A DNA stretch of 64,000 nucleotides from NCBI RefSeq assembly GCF_000176035.2, contig NC_015675.1, positions 5,894,001 to 5,958,000 of the forward strand, written 5' to 3'. Both the position numbers and the translations under genes were made by a program. Shown here one piece after another: positions 41,079 through 51,058 of the stretch; the first letter of the stretch is position 1; the number at the start of each line of letters is the position of its first letter. The notes under the pieces are model-generated. The model ran no database searches. It saw only the letters and a list, made by a program, of their open reading frames with translations, and was not told the DNA's origin. The stretch is from Mesorhizobium opportunistum WSM2075 (GTDB taxonomy: Bacteria; Pseudomonadota; Alphaproteobacteria; Rhizobiales; Rhizobiaceae).

Positions 41079-42002
41079 CTATGCCTGTCCACGGGCGCGT
41101 TCGCGCAGCCGCAGCCAGTTCTTGATGAAGATGTTGGAGAGGAAATAGGTGATCGCCCATAGGATGATCATCAGCGCCGCCGAACGGCCGACATTGGTCG
41201 ACTGGAAGAAATTGAGATAGGCCTCGACCTGGAAGACGGTCAGCGTGTCGCCTGGTCCGCCCTGCGTCATGGCATAGATGATGTCGAACTGCTGGATGGA
41301 ATCGAGCAGCCGGAACAATGTCGCGGTCAGGATATAGGGCGTCAGCATCGGCAGCGTGATGCGGAAGAAGACGAAGCTCCGCGGCACGCCATCAAGCGCG
41401 GCGGCCTCGAAAGGCTGCGTCGGCAAGCTGCGCAGGCCGGCAAGCAGCAGGATCATGATGAAGGGCGTGTAGACCCAGATGTCGACGAGCACGACCGTGA
41501 ACAGCGCCGTCGACGGCGAGGAGGCCCAGCGGAAATCCTGCAGGCCGATCAGGCTGGCGAGATAGCTCAGCACGCCGAAGCCGGGATTGGTCATCAGCTT
41601 CCACATGAGTGCTGCAAGCGCGGGCGCCGTCATCAGCGGCATCAAGAGCATGATCGAGATGAAATTGTTCAGCGTCGAGCGCTTCTGCAGCAGCAGGGCG
41701 ATGGCGAGGCCCAGAAGCAGTTCCAGCACGACGGTGGTGCCGGCATAGAGCAGCGAGATCTTGAGCGTGTTCCAGAACTTCGGATCGGTGAAGAAGGAGA
41801 TGTAGTTGTCGCCCCAGTTGAACTGGCGCGCCCAGGGCTGGCTCAGCCGGTAACGCTGGAACGAATAGACCACCGAGGTCAGGAACGGGATCAGGATGCC
41901 GATGCAGACCAGCAAGGCCGGCAGGCTGAGCACATAGGGCAGCACCCTCTTGCTGATCCTGAAGCCGGATGGCTTGGGCCTTTGCGATACCACCGCAGTC
42001 AT
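41079..42002 (-). CDS. Polyol ABC transporter permease (MalF-like)
   Basis: 307-residue permease with six membrane segments and an EAA loop AAALDGVPRSFVFFRITLPM (20 residues). It is separated from the upstream binding-protein gene by 331 bp that hold three tandem palindromes, and overlaps nothing. It works with the MalG-like permease and the two ATPases. Confidence 0.88.
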   Translation of the reverse strand: MTAVVSQRPKPSGFRISKRVLPYVLSLPALLVCIGILIPFLTSVVYSFQRYRLSQPWARQFNWGDNYISFFTDPKFWNTLKISLLYAGTTVVLELLLGLAIALLLQKRSTLNNFISIMLLMPLMTAPALAALMWKLMTNPGFGVLSYLASLIGLQDFRWASSPSTALFTVVLVDIWVYTPFIMILLLAGLRSLPTQPFEAAALDGVPRSFVFFRITLPMLTPYILTATLFRLLDSIQQFDIIYAMTQGGPGDTLTVFQVEAYLNFFQSTNVGRSAALMIILWAITYFLSNIFIKNWLRLRERARGQA

Positions 42003-42083
42003 CGAGCTGCTCCGTTGTTACTGTCGCTTCGCCCTTGCCGGCCGCCTAAGGGAGCAAGGCGACCGGTCGGGCGAAATGGCGGC

Positions 42084-42260
42084 GCTTTTTCTCGAGCATC
42101 GGATTTTCCCAAAACCGGATTCCACTTTTGGGTCCGATGCTCGCTTTTTCTCGAGCATCGGATTTTCCCAAAACCGGATTCCACTTTTGGGTCCGATGCT
42201 CGCTTTTTCTCGAGCATCGGATTTTCCCAAAACCGGATTCCACTTTTGGGTCCGATGCTC
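42084..42260. repeat. Three identical tandem 59-bp palindromic repeats
   Basis: Three perfect copies of a 59-bp unit. Each contains a 49-bp palindrome (first at 42094-42142) with arms GAGCATCGGA and TCCGATGCTC and an inner pair CCCAAAA/TTTTGGG, joined by GCTTTTTCTC. The palindrome belongs to the same rhizobial family as the single copy at 62234-62282. It lies between the binding-protein and permease genes of one operon. The rest of the 42003-42333 gap holds no gene. Confidence 0.95.
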
Positions 42261-42333
42261 AAGGCACCGCATCGCAAACAAGAAAAAGTGTGACGAGGGC
42301 CGGCCCGTCAAGCAGGCCGGTCCTCGTTGCGAC

Positions 42334-43779
42334 TTAACCGAGACCGGCTTCCTTGAGCTGGCCGTTGATGCTTTCGGCCAGCTTGTCGAGGCCCTCGTCG
42401 ACCGGCACCTCCTTGGACACCATCTTCTGCAGCGTTGCCGCCCATTCGGTGGTGAGGTCGAAGAACAGCGGCTGTGCGGTGAACTTGATGCTGGCGCCCG
42501 GCGCCGAGGCGTCGAACATCTCGACGTAGCCCGGATAGCTCTTGTTCAGCTTCTCGCGGAACATCTCGTCCTTCCAGACCGACTGGCGGACCGGATTGAC
42601 GAAGTCCATCTTGGTGGCGCCGAACAGCCCATGCTCCGGCCCCGAGGCCCATTGCATGAAGTACCAGGTAGCGTCCTTGTCCTTCGAGAAATTGGACATC
42701 GACAGCGACCAGATCCAGATGTTCGGCGTCGGCGCCTTGGCGTCCGGGTTGGCCTTGAAGGAGGCGAAGGCAAGCTTGCCGGCCATCTTGTTGTCGCCGC
42801 CATTCATGAAGTAGCCGAGGATGTCGGCGTCGAAGATCATGGCCGAGGCGCCGGCGCCGAGATCGGTTCCGACCTGATACCAGGTGTAGGTCGACCAGTC
42901 CTTGGGGCCGCTCTCCTGGATCATCTGAACCCACTGCTTGTGGAAAGCCTTGGATTGCGCGGTGTTCATGGCGGCCGACAATTTGCCGTCGGCCGACACA
43001 TTCAAGTCCTTCTGGTCGAAGTTGGCGTAGGCCGACAGGAAGCCCGGATGGATCGTCGCCCAGGAGCGCGAGCCGCGCACGCCGATGCCGTAGACGCCGC
43101 CGCCGACATCCTTGGTGAGCTTGGCCGCGGCGGCCACCATCTCGTCCATGTTGCCGGGGACCTTGACGCCCGCCTTGTCGAACATTCCCTTGTTATAGGT
43201 GATGTTGTTCTGCTCGAAGCCCCACGGAATGCACCACTGCTTGGCGTCCTCCGAACCCAGCGCGCCGCCCGGCTTGCCGTTCCAGGCACAGGAATTCCTG
43301 ACGCCGGGCAGGAAATCGTCCCAGGCATAGTTCGGGTTGGTCTTGGCCGGGTCCTTGATCCATTCGTTGAGATCGGTGATCCAGCCGGCGGGACCATAGG
43401 TCCAGGTCATGTAGGCGCCGGTCATGAAGGCGTCGTATTCGGGCGAGCTTGCCGACAGTGCCGCCGTGACCTTGTCGAAATAGACGTCTTCGGGGAACAC
43501 GTCATAGACGACGTTCATGCCGGTCAGCTGCTTGAAGTTCTCCAGATCGGCGATCATGGCATCGGCATAGGGATGCTTGTTGAGCAGGAGCTTGATGGTC
43601 TTGCCCTTGTGCGCCTGCCAGTCGAAGTCGGCGGCGAGCGCTCGGGTCTGCCCCAGATTGAGCAGCGTGCCGGCGGTGCCGGCGGCAAGGCCCATCGCAC
43701 CCAGGCCCTTGATCAGTCCGCGACGGTCGACTTGTCCGCGCAGGAAGGCGTCAATGAGGTCTTTCTCTTTCTCATGCAT
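42334..43779 (-). CDS. Periplasmic polyol/sugar-binding protein (family 1)
   Basis: 481-residue extracellular solute-binding protein of the UgpB/MalE class. It has a twin-arginine-like export signal, RRGLIKGLGAMGLAAG, cleaved near ALA-AD. It binds the substrate of the mpt-type importer, probably erythritol and related polyols. The ATG at 43779 follows GGAGGAGAAG; the frame is open 10 codons further. It is the second gene of the eryD-headed operon. Confidence 0.88.
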   Translation of the reverse strand: MHEKEKDLIDAFLRGQVDRRGLIKGLGAMGLAAGTAGTLLNLGQTRALAADFDWQAHKGKTIKLLLNKHPYADAMIADLENFKQLTGMNVVYDVFPEDVYFDKVTAALSASSPEYDAFMTGAYMTWTYGPAGWITDLNEWIKDPAKTNPNYAWDDFLPGVRNSCAWNGKPGGALGSEDAKQWCIPWGFEQNNITYNKGMFDKAGVKVPGNMDEMVAAAAKLTKDVGGGVYGIGVRGSRSWATIHPGFLSAYANFDQKDLNVSADGKLSAAMNTAQSKAFHKQWVQMIQESGPKDWSTYTWYQVGTDLGAGASAMIFDADILGYFMNGGDNKMAGKLAFASFKANPDAKAPTPNIWIWSLSMSNFSKDKDATWYFMQWASGPEHGLFGATKMDFVNPVRQSVWKDEMFREKLNKSYPGYVEMFDASAPGASIKFTAQPLFFDLTTEWAATLQKMVSKEVPVDEGLDKLAESINGQLKEAGLG

Positions 43780-43824
43780 TTCGTCTTCTCCTCCACAGGG
43801 TAGTTTCAACTGAACGGTTGCCGG

Positions 43825-44799
43825 CTACCCGACCGGCGTCTCTTCCACGAGCGATCGTGCCGTCCGCTCGTCGGTTATCAGGCCCTTGAGATAGCGGCCT
43901 TCCAGCACCGCCTTGATGGCACGAACCTTGATCTTGCCGCCGGCGACGGCGACGATCCGGCGGCTGGCAATGTCCTCACGCGCCAAAGCCAGCGCCCGGT
44001 TGGAAACGGTCGTCGCCACCGCATTGCCGGCGCCGTCGAAGAAATGGCCAAGCAATTCGCCGACGCCGCCATTGCGGCGGATCTCCTCCATCTCGCCTTT
44101 CTCGATCATGCCGGTGGCGACCAGGGACGCCTCGCGTTCGGCGGTGCCTATGCCGGCGAACAACAGGTCGGCGGATCTGGCGAGGTCGAAGACCTCGTTG
44201 ATGCCCTTCTGGCCGAGCAGGACAGTCCGGTCTTCGGCCGTGTTGGCGAACATCGGCACCGGCATCACATAGGCTTCGGCGCCGGTGCGCTCGGCGAGGC
44301 GGTGGATGACATCATGCGGATTGGCCGAGAATTTCCGCGTCAGGCCGCCAAGCAACGAAACAAAACGGATCCGGTCGGTCGAGGTGCGCGGCAGATATTC
44401 GACGCAGGCGGCCAACGTGCGGCCATGGCCGACACCGATCAGCGCCTGCTCGCCGCGTTCGATCTCGCGCTTGAGGAACTGCGCGCCGGCGATGCCGAGC
44501 GCCTTGAGCGGCAGATCCTCGGCGTCAAAATCAGGAACGACTTCGCAGTAGTCGAGGCCGTAGCGGCGGGACAGTTCGTCCTCGAGCTCGACGCATTCCG
44601 AAACTTCGCCGTCGATATAGACCTTCACCAGCCCTTCCTGGTTGGCCTTGGTGATGAGGCGGTGAGCCTTGAGGCTGGTCAGCCCCAGTCGCTTGGCAAC
44701 CTCGGACTGGGTCATGCCGCCGGCGTAATGAAGCCACGCGGCGCGCGCCGCCATGCTGCTTTCATCGTCGCGCAGGAGACCGTTGCCGAACCCTACCAT
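43825..44799 (-). CDS. eryD: SorC/DeoR-type regulator (EryD-like)
   Basis: 324-residue SorC-family regulator. The N-terminal helix-turn-helix has MTQSEVAKRLGLTSLKAHRL; the sugar-binding domain has IGVGHGRTLAACVEYL, RFVSLLGG and LLFAGIGTAE. EryD represses erythritol genes in relatives and is relieved by erythritol. The ATG at 44799 follows AGGGTGG; a GTG two codons earlier is possible. It heads the minus-strand operon, with a palindrome just upstream. Confidence 0.84.
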   Translation of the reverse strand: MVGFGNGLLRDDESSMAARAAWLHYAGGMTQSEVAKRLGLTSLKAHRLITKANQEGLVKVYIDGEVSECVELEDELSRRYGLDYCEVVPDFDAEDLPLKALGIAGAQFLKREIERGEQALIGVGHGRTLAACVEYLPRTSTDRIRFVSLLGGLTRKFSANPHDVIHRLAERTGAEAYVMPVPMFANTAEDRTVLLGQKGINEVFDLARSADLLFAGIGTAEREASLVATGMIEKGEMEEIRRNGGVGELLGHFFDGAGNAVATTVSNRALALAREDIASRRIVAVAGGKIKVRAIKAVLEGRYLKGLITDERTARSLVEETPVG

Positions 44800-44809
44800 T
44801 TCCACCCTA

Positions 44810-44823
44810 TGATATTTTTATCA
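44810..44823. promoter_or_regulatory. AT-rich palindrome before eryD
   Basis: TGATATTTTTATCA has 5-bp arms TGATA/TATCA. It lies 10 bp before the eryD start, within an AT-rich stretch that also suits a promoter. It may be an EryD operator for autoregulation. Confidence 0.4.
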
Positions 44824-45021
44824 GTTGCTGCAAAATTTTTCACAAGGCTTCGCCAGAGTCAAGCGTCGCCGTTCAAATCGCGTGGCGGCGTGGTTTTGCG
44901 GAGCTGCCCGGGCGTCCCGCCGGAACTTCGGGAGCGAGAAAAGGTTTAGATCGACATCCCGGTGTCGCGGCATGCCAGGAAGGCACGGGCCAGAAGGCGC
45001 GGGGCCAGGAAGGAGCATGTC

Positions 45022-45180
45022 ATGAGCAAGGATCGTGACAGGGAAGGACCGGTTTTTTCCGGAAAAAATGCACGGCAAGGCGAAATCATCCTGCGCACGC
45101 GCACGCAGCGCATCATCTTCATCGCCGGCCTGGTCGGTATCGTCGTGTTGGCATTGGTGCTGACGTTCGCCATCCGGTGA
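45022..45180 (+). CDS. Small single-pass membrane protein
   Basis: 52-residue protein: a polar, basic N-terminus (SKDRDREGPVFSGKNARQGE) and one membrane segment (IIFIAGLVGIVVLALVLTFA). The ATG at 45022 follows AAGGAGCATGTC, a good ribosome site. Short proteins of this kind are common in Rhizobiales; no function is known to me. Confidence 0.72.
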   Translation: MSKDRDREGPVFSGKNARQGEIILRTRTQRIIFIAGLVGIVVLALVLTFAIR

Positions 45181-45237
45181 CCGCTGCGCGAGGTGTTGAC
45201 TGAGGGCGGGAAGCATCCCGCCCACAAGGAACCAACG

Positions 45238-45963
45238 ATGTTCGAGCCGTTTTGCTGCAATATGCCGCTTCACCCGACCTGGCCCGATCTCGCCGCACGC
45301 CTGCTGCTCACCATGCTCGCCGGTTTCCTGATCGGCCTGAACAGGGAAGCGCGCGGCCACACCGCCGGGCTTCGGACGACCATCCGTGTCGGCCTTGCGG
45401 CCGCGATCGCCATGATCCAGGCCAACCTGCTGCTCGACACGACGGGCAAGGGAGCGGACTTCTTCGCCCGCATGGATGTGCTGCGGTTTCCGCTCGGCGT
45501 CCTGACGGGCGTCGGCTTCATCGGCGGCGGCGCCATCCTTCGCCGCGGCGATCTTGTGACCGGCGTCACCACCGCCGCCACGATGTGGATCATGACAATG
45601 ATCGGACTGGCGTTTGGCGGCGGCCAGTTCGGCCTTGCGGGAGTTGCGACCCTGCTGACCCTTTTTACGCTTCAGGCGCTGAAATGGGTCGACCTCAGGA
45701 TTGCGCGCGACCACCGTGCGATCCTGTCGGTCTCCTGGGCGCATGGATCCCCGCCCGACCTTCAGGAGATGGTGCGACCGCTTGGCTACGGCGCGCGCCT
45801 CGCCATGATGGAGCACGATCCCGGCCGGGACTGCTTCGTGTACTCGTTCAATATCGAGTGGAAACAGCCCGATGCGATCGAACCGTCGACGGAAATCCTG
45901 GCGCTGGTCGCCCGGCAATGCGAGGTCGAGCGGTTCGAACTGATCGGCGAGAAGGCTTCCTGA
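45238..45963 (+). CDS. MgtC/SapB family membrane protein
   Basis: 241-residue protein. Four to five membrane segments cover about residues 15-150, with the MgtC motifs GFLIGLNREARGHTAGLRTT and GVGFIGGGAILRRG. A soluble C-terminal domain (about 160-241) follows. MgtC-like proteins are linked to magnesium limitation and envelope homeostasis. The ATG at 45238 follows AAGGA. No regulator is adjacent. Confidence 0.85.
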   Translation: MFEPFCCNMPLHPTWPDLAARLLLTMLAGFLIGLNREARGHTAGLRTTIRVGLAAAIAMIQANLLLDTTGKGADFFARMDVLRFPLGVLTGVGFIGGGAILRRGDLVTGVTTAATMWIMTMIGLAFGGGQFGLAGVATLLTLFTLQALKWVDLRIARDHRAILSVSWAHGSPPDLQEMVRPLGYGARLAMMEHDPGRDCFVYSFNIEWKQPDAIEPSTEILALVARQCEVERFELIGEKAS

Positions 45964-46084
45964 GCGGCCGAGCGTTGCTGGCCGACGCGCCTACGCGCCG
46001 GGGAAGCCACGCCCTGCACGCAAACTGGCGCCCGCTCTACTCCGCGGGCAGCCGCCGTCCGGTCCATCGAAATTGAACAGAGCC

Positions 46085-47122
46085 TTACTGCAAGATCCGC
46101 GCGGCGGGCGGCATGGAATGGTCATGCGCGATGCCGGCATCGGCATCGCCCACACCGAGTGCGCGGTCGAGACCGGTCGCCACCACCGAAACCCGGAAGC
46201 GGCCTTCCATGCTCTTGTCGAAGATGGCGCCGACGATGATATCGGCGTCCTCATAGACCTCCTCGCGGATGCGGGTGGCGGCCTCGTCGACCTCGAACAG
46301 GGTCATGTCCCTGCCGCCCGATATCGAGACCAGGACGCCCTTCGCGCCCTTCATCGACACCTCGTCGAGGAGCGGATTGGCGATCGCGGCTTCCGCCGCC
46401 TTCATGGCACGGCTTTCGCCGGACGCCTCGCCGGTTCCCATCATGGCGCGGCCCATGCCGCGCATCACCGATTTGACGTCGGCGAAGTCGAGATTGATCA
46501 GGCCTTCCTTGACGATGAGATCGGTGATGCAGCTGACGCCGGAATAGAGCACCCGGTCGGCAATGACGAAGGCGTCGGCGAAGGTGGTCTTGGCATCGGC
46601 GATCCGGAACAGGTTCTGGTTGGGGATCACGATCACCGTGTCGGCGGCTTCGCGCAGCCGCTCGATGCCCTCTTCGGCCATCTGCATGCGGCGCCTGCCC
46701 TCGAAGGTGAAGGGCTTGGTGACGACGCCCACGGTCAGGATGCCGGCCTTGCGCGCCGCTTGCGCAATGATCGGCGCAGCGCCGGTTCCGGTGCCGCCGC
46801 CCATTCCGGCGGTGACGAAACACATATGCGTGCCGGCCAGATGATCCATGATCTCGTCGAGCGATTCCTCGGCCGCGGCACGGCCGATCTCGGGGAGCGA
46901 TCCGGCGCCCAGCCCCTCGGTGACGTGAGCGCCAAGCTGGATTAGCCGCGTCGCCTTCGACATGGTCAACGCCTGCGCATCGGTGTTGGCGGCAATGAAC
47001 TCGGTCCCCTGAAGCTGCTCCGCGATCATGTTGTTGATGGCGTTGCCGCCGCCGCCGCCGACGCCGATGACGGTGATCTTCGGTCTCATCTCGGAGATCT
47101 CGGGCTTTGTGAACTCTGCCAT
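46085..47122 (-). CDS. ftsZ2: Short FtsZ paralogue (FtsZ2-like)
   Basis: 345-residue tubulin-like GTPase. It has [13 protein letters not shown] at the N-terminus, the tubulin signature [10 protein letters not shown] and the T7 loop [11 protein letters not shown]. It ends right after the C-terminal globular domain. The long linker and the C-terminal peptide that binds FtsA/ZipA-type partners in rhizobial FtsZ1 are absent, as in the second FtsZ of Sinorhizobium. No dcw genes (ftsQ, ftsA, mur) are nearby. It may co-polymerise with or modulate FtsZ1. The ATG at 47122 is followed by a normal N-terminus; upstream codons in the open frame have no FtsZ similarity. Confidence 0.9.
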   Translation of the reverse strand: MAEFTKPEISEMRPKITVIGVGGGGGNAINNMIAEQLQGTEFIAANTDAQALTMSKATRLIQLGAHVTEGLGAGSLPEIGRAAAEESLDEIMDHLAGTHMCFVTAGMGGGTGTGAAPIIAQAARKAGILTVGVVTKPFTFEGRRRMQMAEEGIERLREAADTVIVIPNQNLFRIADAKTTFADAFVIADRVLYSGVSCITDLIVKEGLINLDFADVKSVMRGMGRAMMGTGEASGESRAMKAAEAAIANPLLDEVSMKGAKGVLVSISGGRDMTLFEVDEAATRIREEVYEDADIIVGAIFDKSMEGRFRVSVVATGLDRALGVGDADAGIAHDHSMPPAARILQ

Positions 47123-47534
47123 GCCGCTTTCTCCTTCGCCAATTGCGCGCGCTTCACGGCCCACCCGCACATGTCCTTTGGGGGCAATGCAACCGGGCGG
47201 CACGACGCGAATCAGTCCGCCCAAGTGGGTACCCCAAAAAGCCAGAGAGCGGCCAGAGGTGCAAGACCGCGCAAGCTCAAGATTTATGATGAAGGGGCCG
47301 ACCTCGCGCGACCGACCTGTCCGGCCCCGGCGATCGGGCGCGGTCCGGTGGCTTTTCAGGACGCCTTGCGCTCGGAAACGTGGCTGGGTCGCCCGCTCCA
47401 TGATCGGCACGAGCGCGAACAATTCCACCTGCGATGAAAGCCGCATTGTCGTAAAAGCTGCTTGCGAAAAGCAGGGATGCGAGCGATTTGTCCAATATGC
47501 CCTCCGAGGAAGTACATAGGCCGGGATCGCGGAA
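47123..47534. other. Intergenic region between ftsZ2 and the dimethylformamidase-like gene
   Basis: 412 bp without a convincing gene. It should hold the two divergent promoters. No strong palindrome, repeat or known RNA was recognised. Confidence 0.6.
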
Positions 47535-49598
47535 ATGAAACGTCCCGTCGATCATGGCGCCATGGCCGTTTCAGGCTACACGGTACCCTGGCACACGGGG
47601 GCCGGGACGCCTATCGCTCTCCATGTCTCGTCGTCACGGCAGGTGCGCGATGTGCGGATCGTGCGGCTCGACACAGCCGAGTTCATGGACTGGCATGTCG
47701 AACCGACCGGCAATGCCCCCTCGCATCGCGACTTCGATCATGGGTCCTTCCTGAAGATCGCGGCGTCGGAACTGGCCAAGGCTGCGGAAATCACCGGTGT
47801 CGCCTTCGAGGTGTATTTGACCCGCAATGACGGTGTCCGCGTGCTCTTCGAAAGCGGAAACTTGCGCCTAGGGTTGCAGGACGGGCGGCTGACGTCAGGC
47901 GTTGACGGCAAGCCGCTCGAAACCGGGCAGAGCTTGCCGGCAAACACCTGGCTGACGGTCGAGATTTCGCTCGATGGCAGCGGGACGGCGCTACAGATAA
48001 GCTCGGACGACCTGCTGTCGCCGTTTCGCCTGCATCATCGATTCGATCGGCCCTGGTCCGCGTCCGGTGACATGGTCTTCGGCGCCAGCGCGGCAAACGA
48101 CGTCAGGTCGCTCAACGCCAAATTCTCGTCGATCGCGCTGCAAAGCGAAACCAGGCGCATTGTCTGGACCTTCCCCACCCTGCTGCCGAGCGGCCCGATC
48201 GCCTCGACAGGCGGCGATAGCGCCCTCTTGCTGGAAACGGTCAACCAGCCGGCGTTCTGCATGACCTCGCGCCGCTGGGACGGGTCGAGCTTCGATCCAA
48301 GGCTGGTGCCGTCGCATTACGACGCGGTGCATTGCCATGACGACGACATGGGCGCACTGCAGTGGCCCGCCTCATACCATTTGCAGATTCCGGCGGAAGC
48401 GTCTGCCGGCGTTTATGCTTTCGAGGTCGGGCATGGCGGTGGATCGGAGCGCATCGTCTTCTTCATCACCTCGTCGGCACCCTCATCGGCACAACGGGCG
48501 CCGCCGCTGTTCCTGGTGCCGACCGCCACCTATCTCGCCTATGCCGATGAAATCCTGCCGGCGCATCTCTACGAATGGATGTGCGAAGATCGCGGCCATC
48601 GCTTCGCGATCGACAACAATCTGAAGTCGCTCTACGACTACCACAGCGACCTCAGCGGCGTGTCGATCTCGTCCTACAAAAAGCCGAAGGCGACGCTGCG
48701 CGACGATTACAATTATCCGCTGTGCGGCTGTCCGCACAATCTGCCGGTCGACCTGCATTTTCTGCGCTTCTGCCACAACAACGGCATCGCTTTCGATCTC
48801 ATCACCGACCGCGACCTGCATGAGCGGGGCGTTGCTGGCCTCGAGGGCTACCGGGCGGTCATCACCGGCAGCCATCCCGAGTACATGTCAGTCGAGATGG
48901 AGCATGCGCTGCGCCAGTTCGCAGCGGCTGGCGGCAGCATCGCCTATCTCGGCGGCAATGGCTTTGCCGGCAAGGTCGCGTTCCAGGACGATCTGATGGA
49001 ACTACGCCGCTCGCCACTCGAGGCGGCCCGGACCTGGGACGGGCCGCTCGCCGAACAATCGCTGTCGATCACCAACCAGCCGGGTGGCTATCTGCGCGCC
49101 AGCGGGCGCGGCGAATTCTCGCTGACCGGCGTCGCCATTTCGCTGATGGGCTTCGATGGCGCGCGGCCCTTTACACGCACGTCGGAAAGCCATGACGCTT
49201 CCGCGGCATGGCTGTTCGATGGCGTCGCCAGCGAGACCTTCGGCGACGAGGGCATCGTGCTTGGCGGTGCTGCCGGTTACGAGGTCGACGCCACCGACCC
49301 GCATCTTGGCACCTCTCCCGATACGATAGTCATTGCCCGCGCGACCGGCTTCCCCGACAGCTTCGTCCACGACGCGACGCGCTGGTACGCAGGTGGCGAG
49401 GATGAGCGCGCATCGCGGCGCTGCGCGGAGATGACGCTGCGCCATCTGCCTTCGGGCGGTCTGATTTTCTGCGCGAGTTCGGTCGCCTGGTGCGGCGCCT
49501 TGCCTGCCGGCGACGCAATGAACGACGTCGGCAGGATCACGAAGAATTTGCTGACGCATCTGGCGGCGACAAAGGGTCGGGCGAACCCTGATCGATGA
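47535..49598 (+). CDS. N,N-dimethylformamidase large-subunit-like protein
   Basis: 687-residue protein. The N-terminal part (about 12-240) resembles the beta-sandwich/LamG part of dimethylformamidase large subunits ([20 protein letters not shown] opens it). The C-terminal part has a class I glutamine-amidotransferase-like fold with [34 protein letters not shown] and IAYLGGNGF. No signal peptide is seen, and no small-subunit gene is adjacent. The substrate is unknown, perhaps an amide. The GntR gene 183 bp downstream may be its regulator. ATG 47562 is a second possible start. Confidence 0.75.
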   Translation: MKRPVDHGAMAVSGYTVPWHTGAGTPIALHVSSSRQVRDVRIVRLDTAEFMDWHVEPTGNAPSHRDFDHGSFLKIAASELAKAAEITGVAFEVYLTRNDGVRVLFESGNLRLGLQDGRLTSGVDGKPLETGQSLPANTWLTVEISLDGSGTALQISSDDLLSPFRLHHRFDRPWSASGDMVFGASAANDVRSLNAKFSSIALQSETRRIVWTFPTLLPSGPIASTGGDSALLLETVNQPAFCMTSRRWDGSSFDPRLVPSHYDAVHCHDDDMGALQWPASYHLQIPAEASAGVYAFEVGHGGGSERIVFFITSSAPSSAQRAPPLFLVPTATYLAYADEILPAHLYEWMCEDRGHRFAIDNNLKSLYDYHSDLSGVSISSYKKPKATLRDDYNYPLCGCPHNLPVDLHFLRFCHNNGIAFDLITDRDLHERGVAGLEGYRAVITGSHPEYMSVEMEHALRQFAAAGGSIAYLGGNGFAGKVAFQDDLMELRRSPLEAARTWDGPLAEQSLSITNQPGGYLRASGRGEFSLTGVAISLMGFDGARPFTRTSESHDASAAWLFDGVASETFGDEGIVLGGAAGYEVDATDPHLGTSPDTIVIARATGFPDSFVHDATRWYAGGEDERASRRCAEMTLRHLPSGGLIFCASSVAWCGALPAGDAMNDVGRITKNLLTHLAATKGRANPDR

Positions 49599-49781
49599 GC
49601 GTTCTCGCGCCGGCGAGCGGCATCACGGAACCGCGTCACTGCCGGCCGAGAACCGCGACCTCACCCGCCCGCAGCATCGCGCGTTGGCTTGCCGGTCGAT
49701 GATCGAGGCGTCTATCATGCCCCGTCCGCGGCTGTTGTCGTCAGGCCAGATTTCAGAACGAGCGAAGTAGCGCCCCCGCCA

Positions 49782-50480
49782 ATGACCGACAGAACACAAT
49801 TCGGGTTGACCGCCGTCGACACCGTCCCCTTGCATGAGAAGGTCTATCTAGAGCTCGTGCGAGCCCTGATGTCCGGCCAGTTCGCGCCCGGCCAGCGGCT
49901 GACCTCGCGCAAGCTCGCCAAGGAGCTCGGCACCAGCGACATGCCGGTCCGCAGCGCCTTCATGCGGCTGCAGGCACTGCGGGCGTTGAGCCCGATGCCG
50001 AACGGCAGCGTCGAGGTGCCCGTCATTTCGGCCGAACGGTTCTCGCAATTGACCGCCGTGCGCACGATCCTCGAAGGCTCGGCGACCGAACTTGCGACCA
50101 AACGCATCAACGGCAACAATCTGCGCGCGATCCGACGCCATTGCAATGAACTCACTCTCGCGGCGCGCGAAGGCGATATCGACGACTATCTCAGGAAGAA
50201 CCACGACTTCAAATTCTCGATCTATCGCCATTGCGGCAACGAGCAGATGATCTTCCTGATCGAGACCGTCTGGATGCAGGTTGGTCCCTTCCTGAGGAAC
50301 CTCGCCATGGGCTTCGAAGACGATCTCTCCTCCATCCTCGACATCGACTATCACGAGGAGGTGGTCGCGGCGATCGAGGCCCAGGACGCGACGCGCGCCC
50401 GCGCGGCCATCGTTCGCGACATCGACGAAGGCGCCGCGCACATCCTGCGGCAAGCCAGATTTCCGGAATCCAGGAGCTAG
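49782..50480 (+). CDS. GntR/FadR-type regulator
   Basis: 232-residue regulator: winged helix with APGQRLTSRKLAKELGTSDM, then an FCD domain with YLRKNHDFKFSIYRH and DYHEEVVAAIEAQD. The otherwise common Glu after SR in the GntR motif is Lys here (SRKLAKEL). ATG 49782. It probably governs the dimethylformamidase-like gene before it or the ligase gene after it. Confidence 0.83.
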   Translation: MTDRTQFGLTAVDTVPLHEKVYLELVRALMSGQFAPGQRLTSRKLAKELGTSDMPVRSAFMRLQALRALSPMPNGSVEVPVISAERFSQLTAVRTILEGSATELATKRINGNNLRAIRRHCNELTLAAREGDIDDYLRKNHDFKFSIYRHCGNEQMIFLIETVWMQVGPFLRNLAMGFEDDLSSILDIDYHEEVVAAIEAQDATRARAAIVRDIDEGAAHILRQARFPESRS

Positions 50481-50545
50481 GATTGGGACTTCCGACAGGC
50501 GGCTATGGTTCTTTTCACCTTGGAGATTGGCTGAAGCCTCCCAAC

Positions 50546-50726
50546 TTCGTCATTCTATGGCGGAGCAAGGAGCGACGCGGCGCAGACCATAGGATCCATT
50601 CCGTGACGTTGCTGACAGGTGCAGCGGAGCAGAATTCTCGACCGCAGTGACGCTTGTGAGTCCCGGCATGGATCCTCGGGTCTGCGCCGCGTCGTTTCGC
50701 TCCTTGCTCCGCCCGTGGATGACGAA
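50546..50726. repeat. Long imperfect inverted repeat (rhizobial intergenic element)
   Basis: About 60-bp arms: TTCGTCAT...GGCGGAGCAAGGAGCGACGC...GGCGCAGACC...GGATCCAT on the left is matched inversely by ATGGATCC...GGTCTGCGCC...GCTCCTTGCTCCGCC...ATGACGAA on the right. This kind of large palindrome is frequent in Mesorhizobium. No coding capacity. The rest of the 50481-51058 gap shows no gene. Confidence 0.8.
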
Positions 50727-51058
50727 ATCATTGATGTTTCCGCTAGTCGCAAGGCATGCGGTCCATCAACGCAAGGGGATCCGTCAAGACTTCCTGCCGG
50801 AGGACCAGCATCCGCCCAAGAACTGCGGGCCGACACCACAGCTCGAATGCCCCTTGGCTTTCCACCTTCTTGCCTCTATGTTGCGATCGCAGATCGCGCA
50901 ATTGGTTTTGAAATGCCTCCCGACATCCCAGCTAATGAGTTGATAAAATAAGGAAAACTATCCGGCATCTGCCGGATATGCTTCCCAAAAACTCATAAGC
51001 ATTTTTACCAGGGATTAGCGCAGCCAGCCGGGCTTGGGCACCTTCGAAAACCAGAGGT

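Noticed and set aside
42084..42260. Regular repeats that could be read as a small CRISPR array
   Set aside because: The 59-bp units are directly adjacent and identical over the whole length, with no variable spacers; they are tandem palindromes.
41982..42311. Open frames with a repeated peptide pattern across the tandem repeats
   Set aside because: The frames exist only because 59-bp copies lack stops in several frames on both strands; no ribosome site and no protein family.
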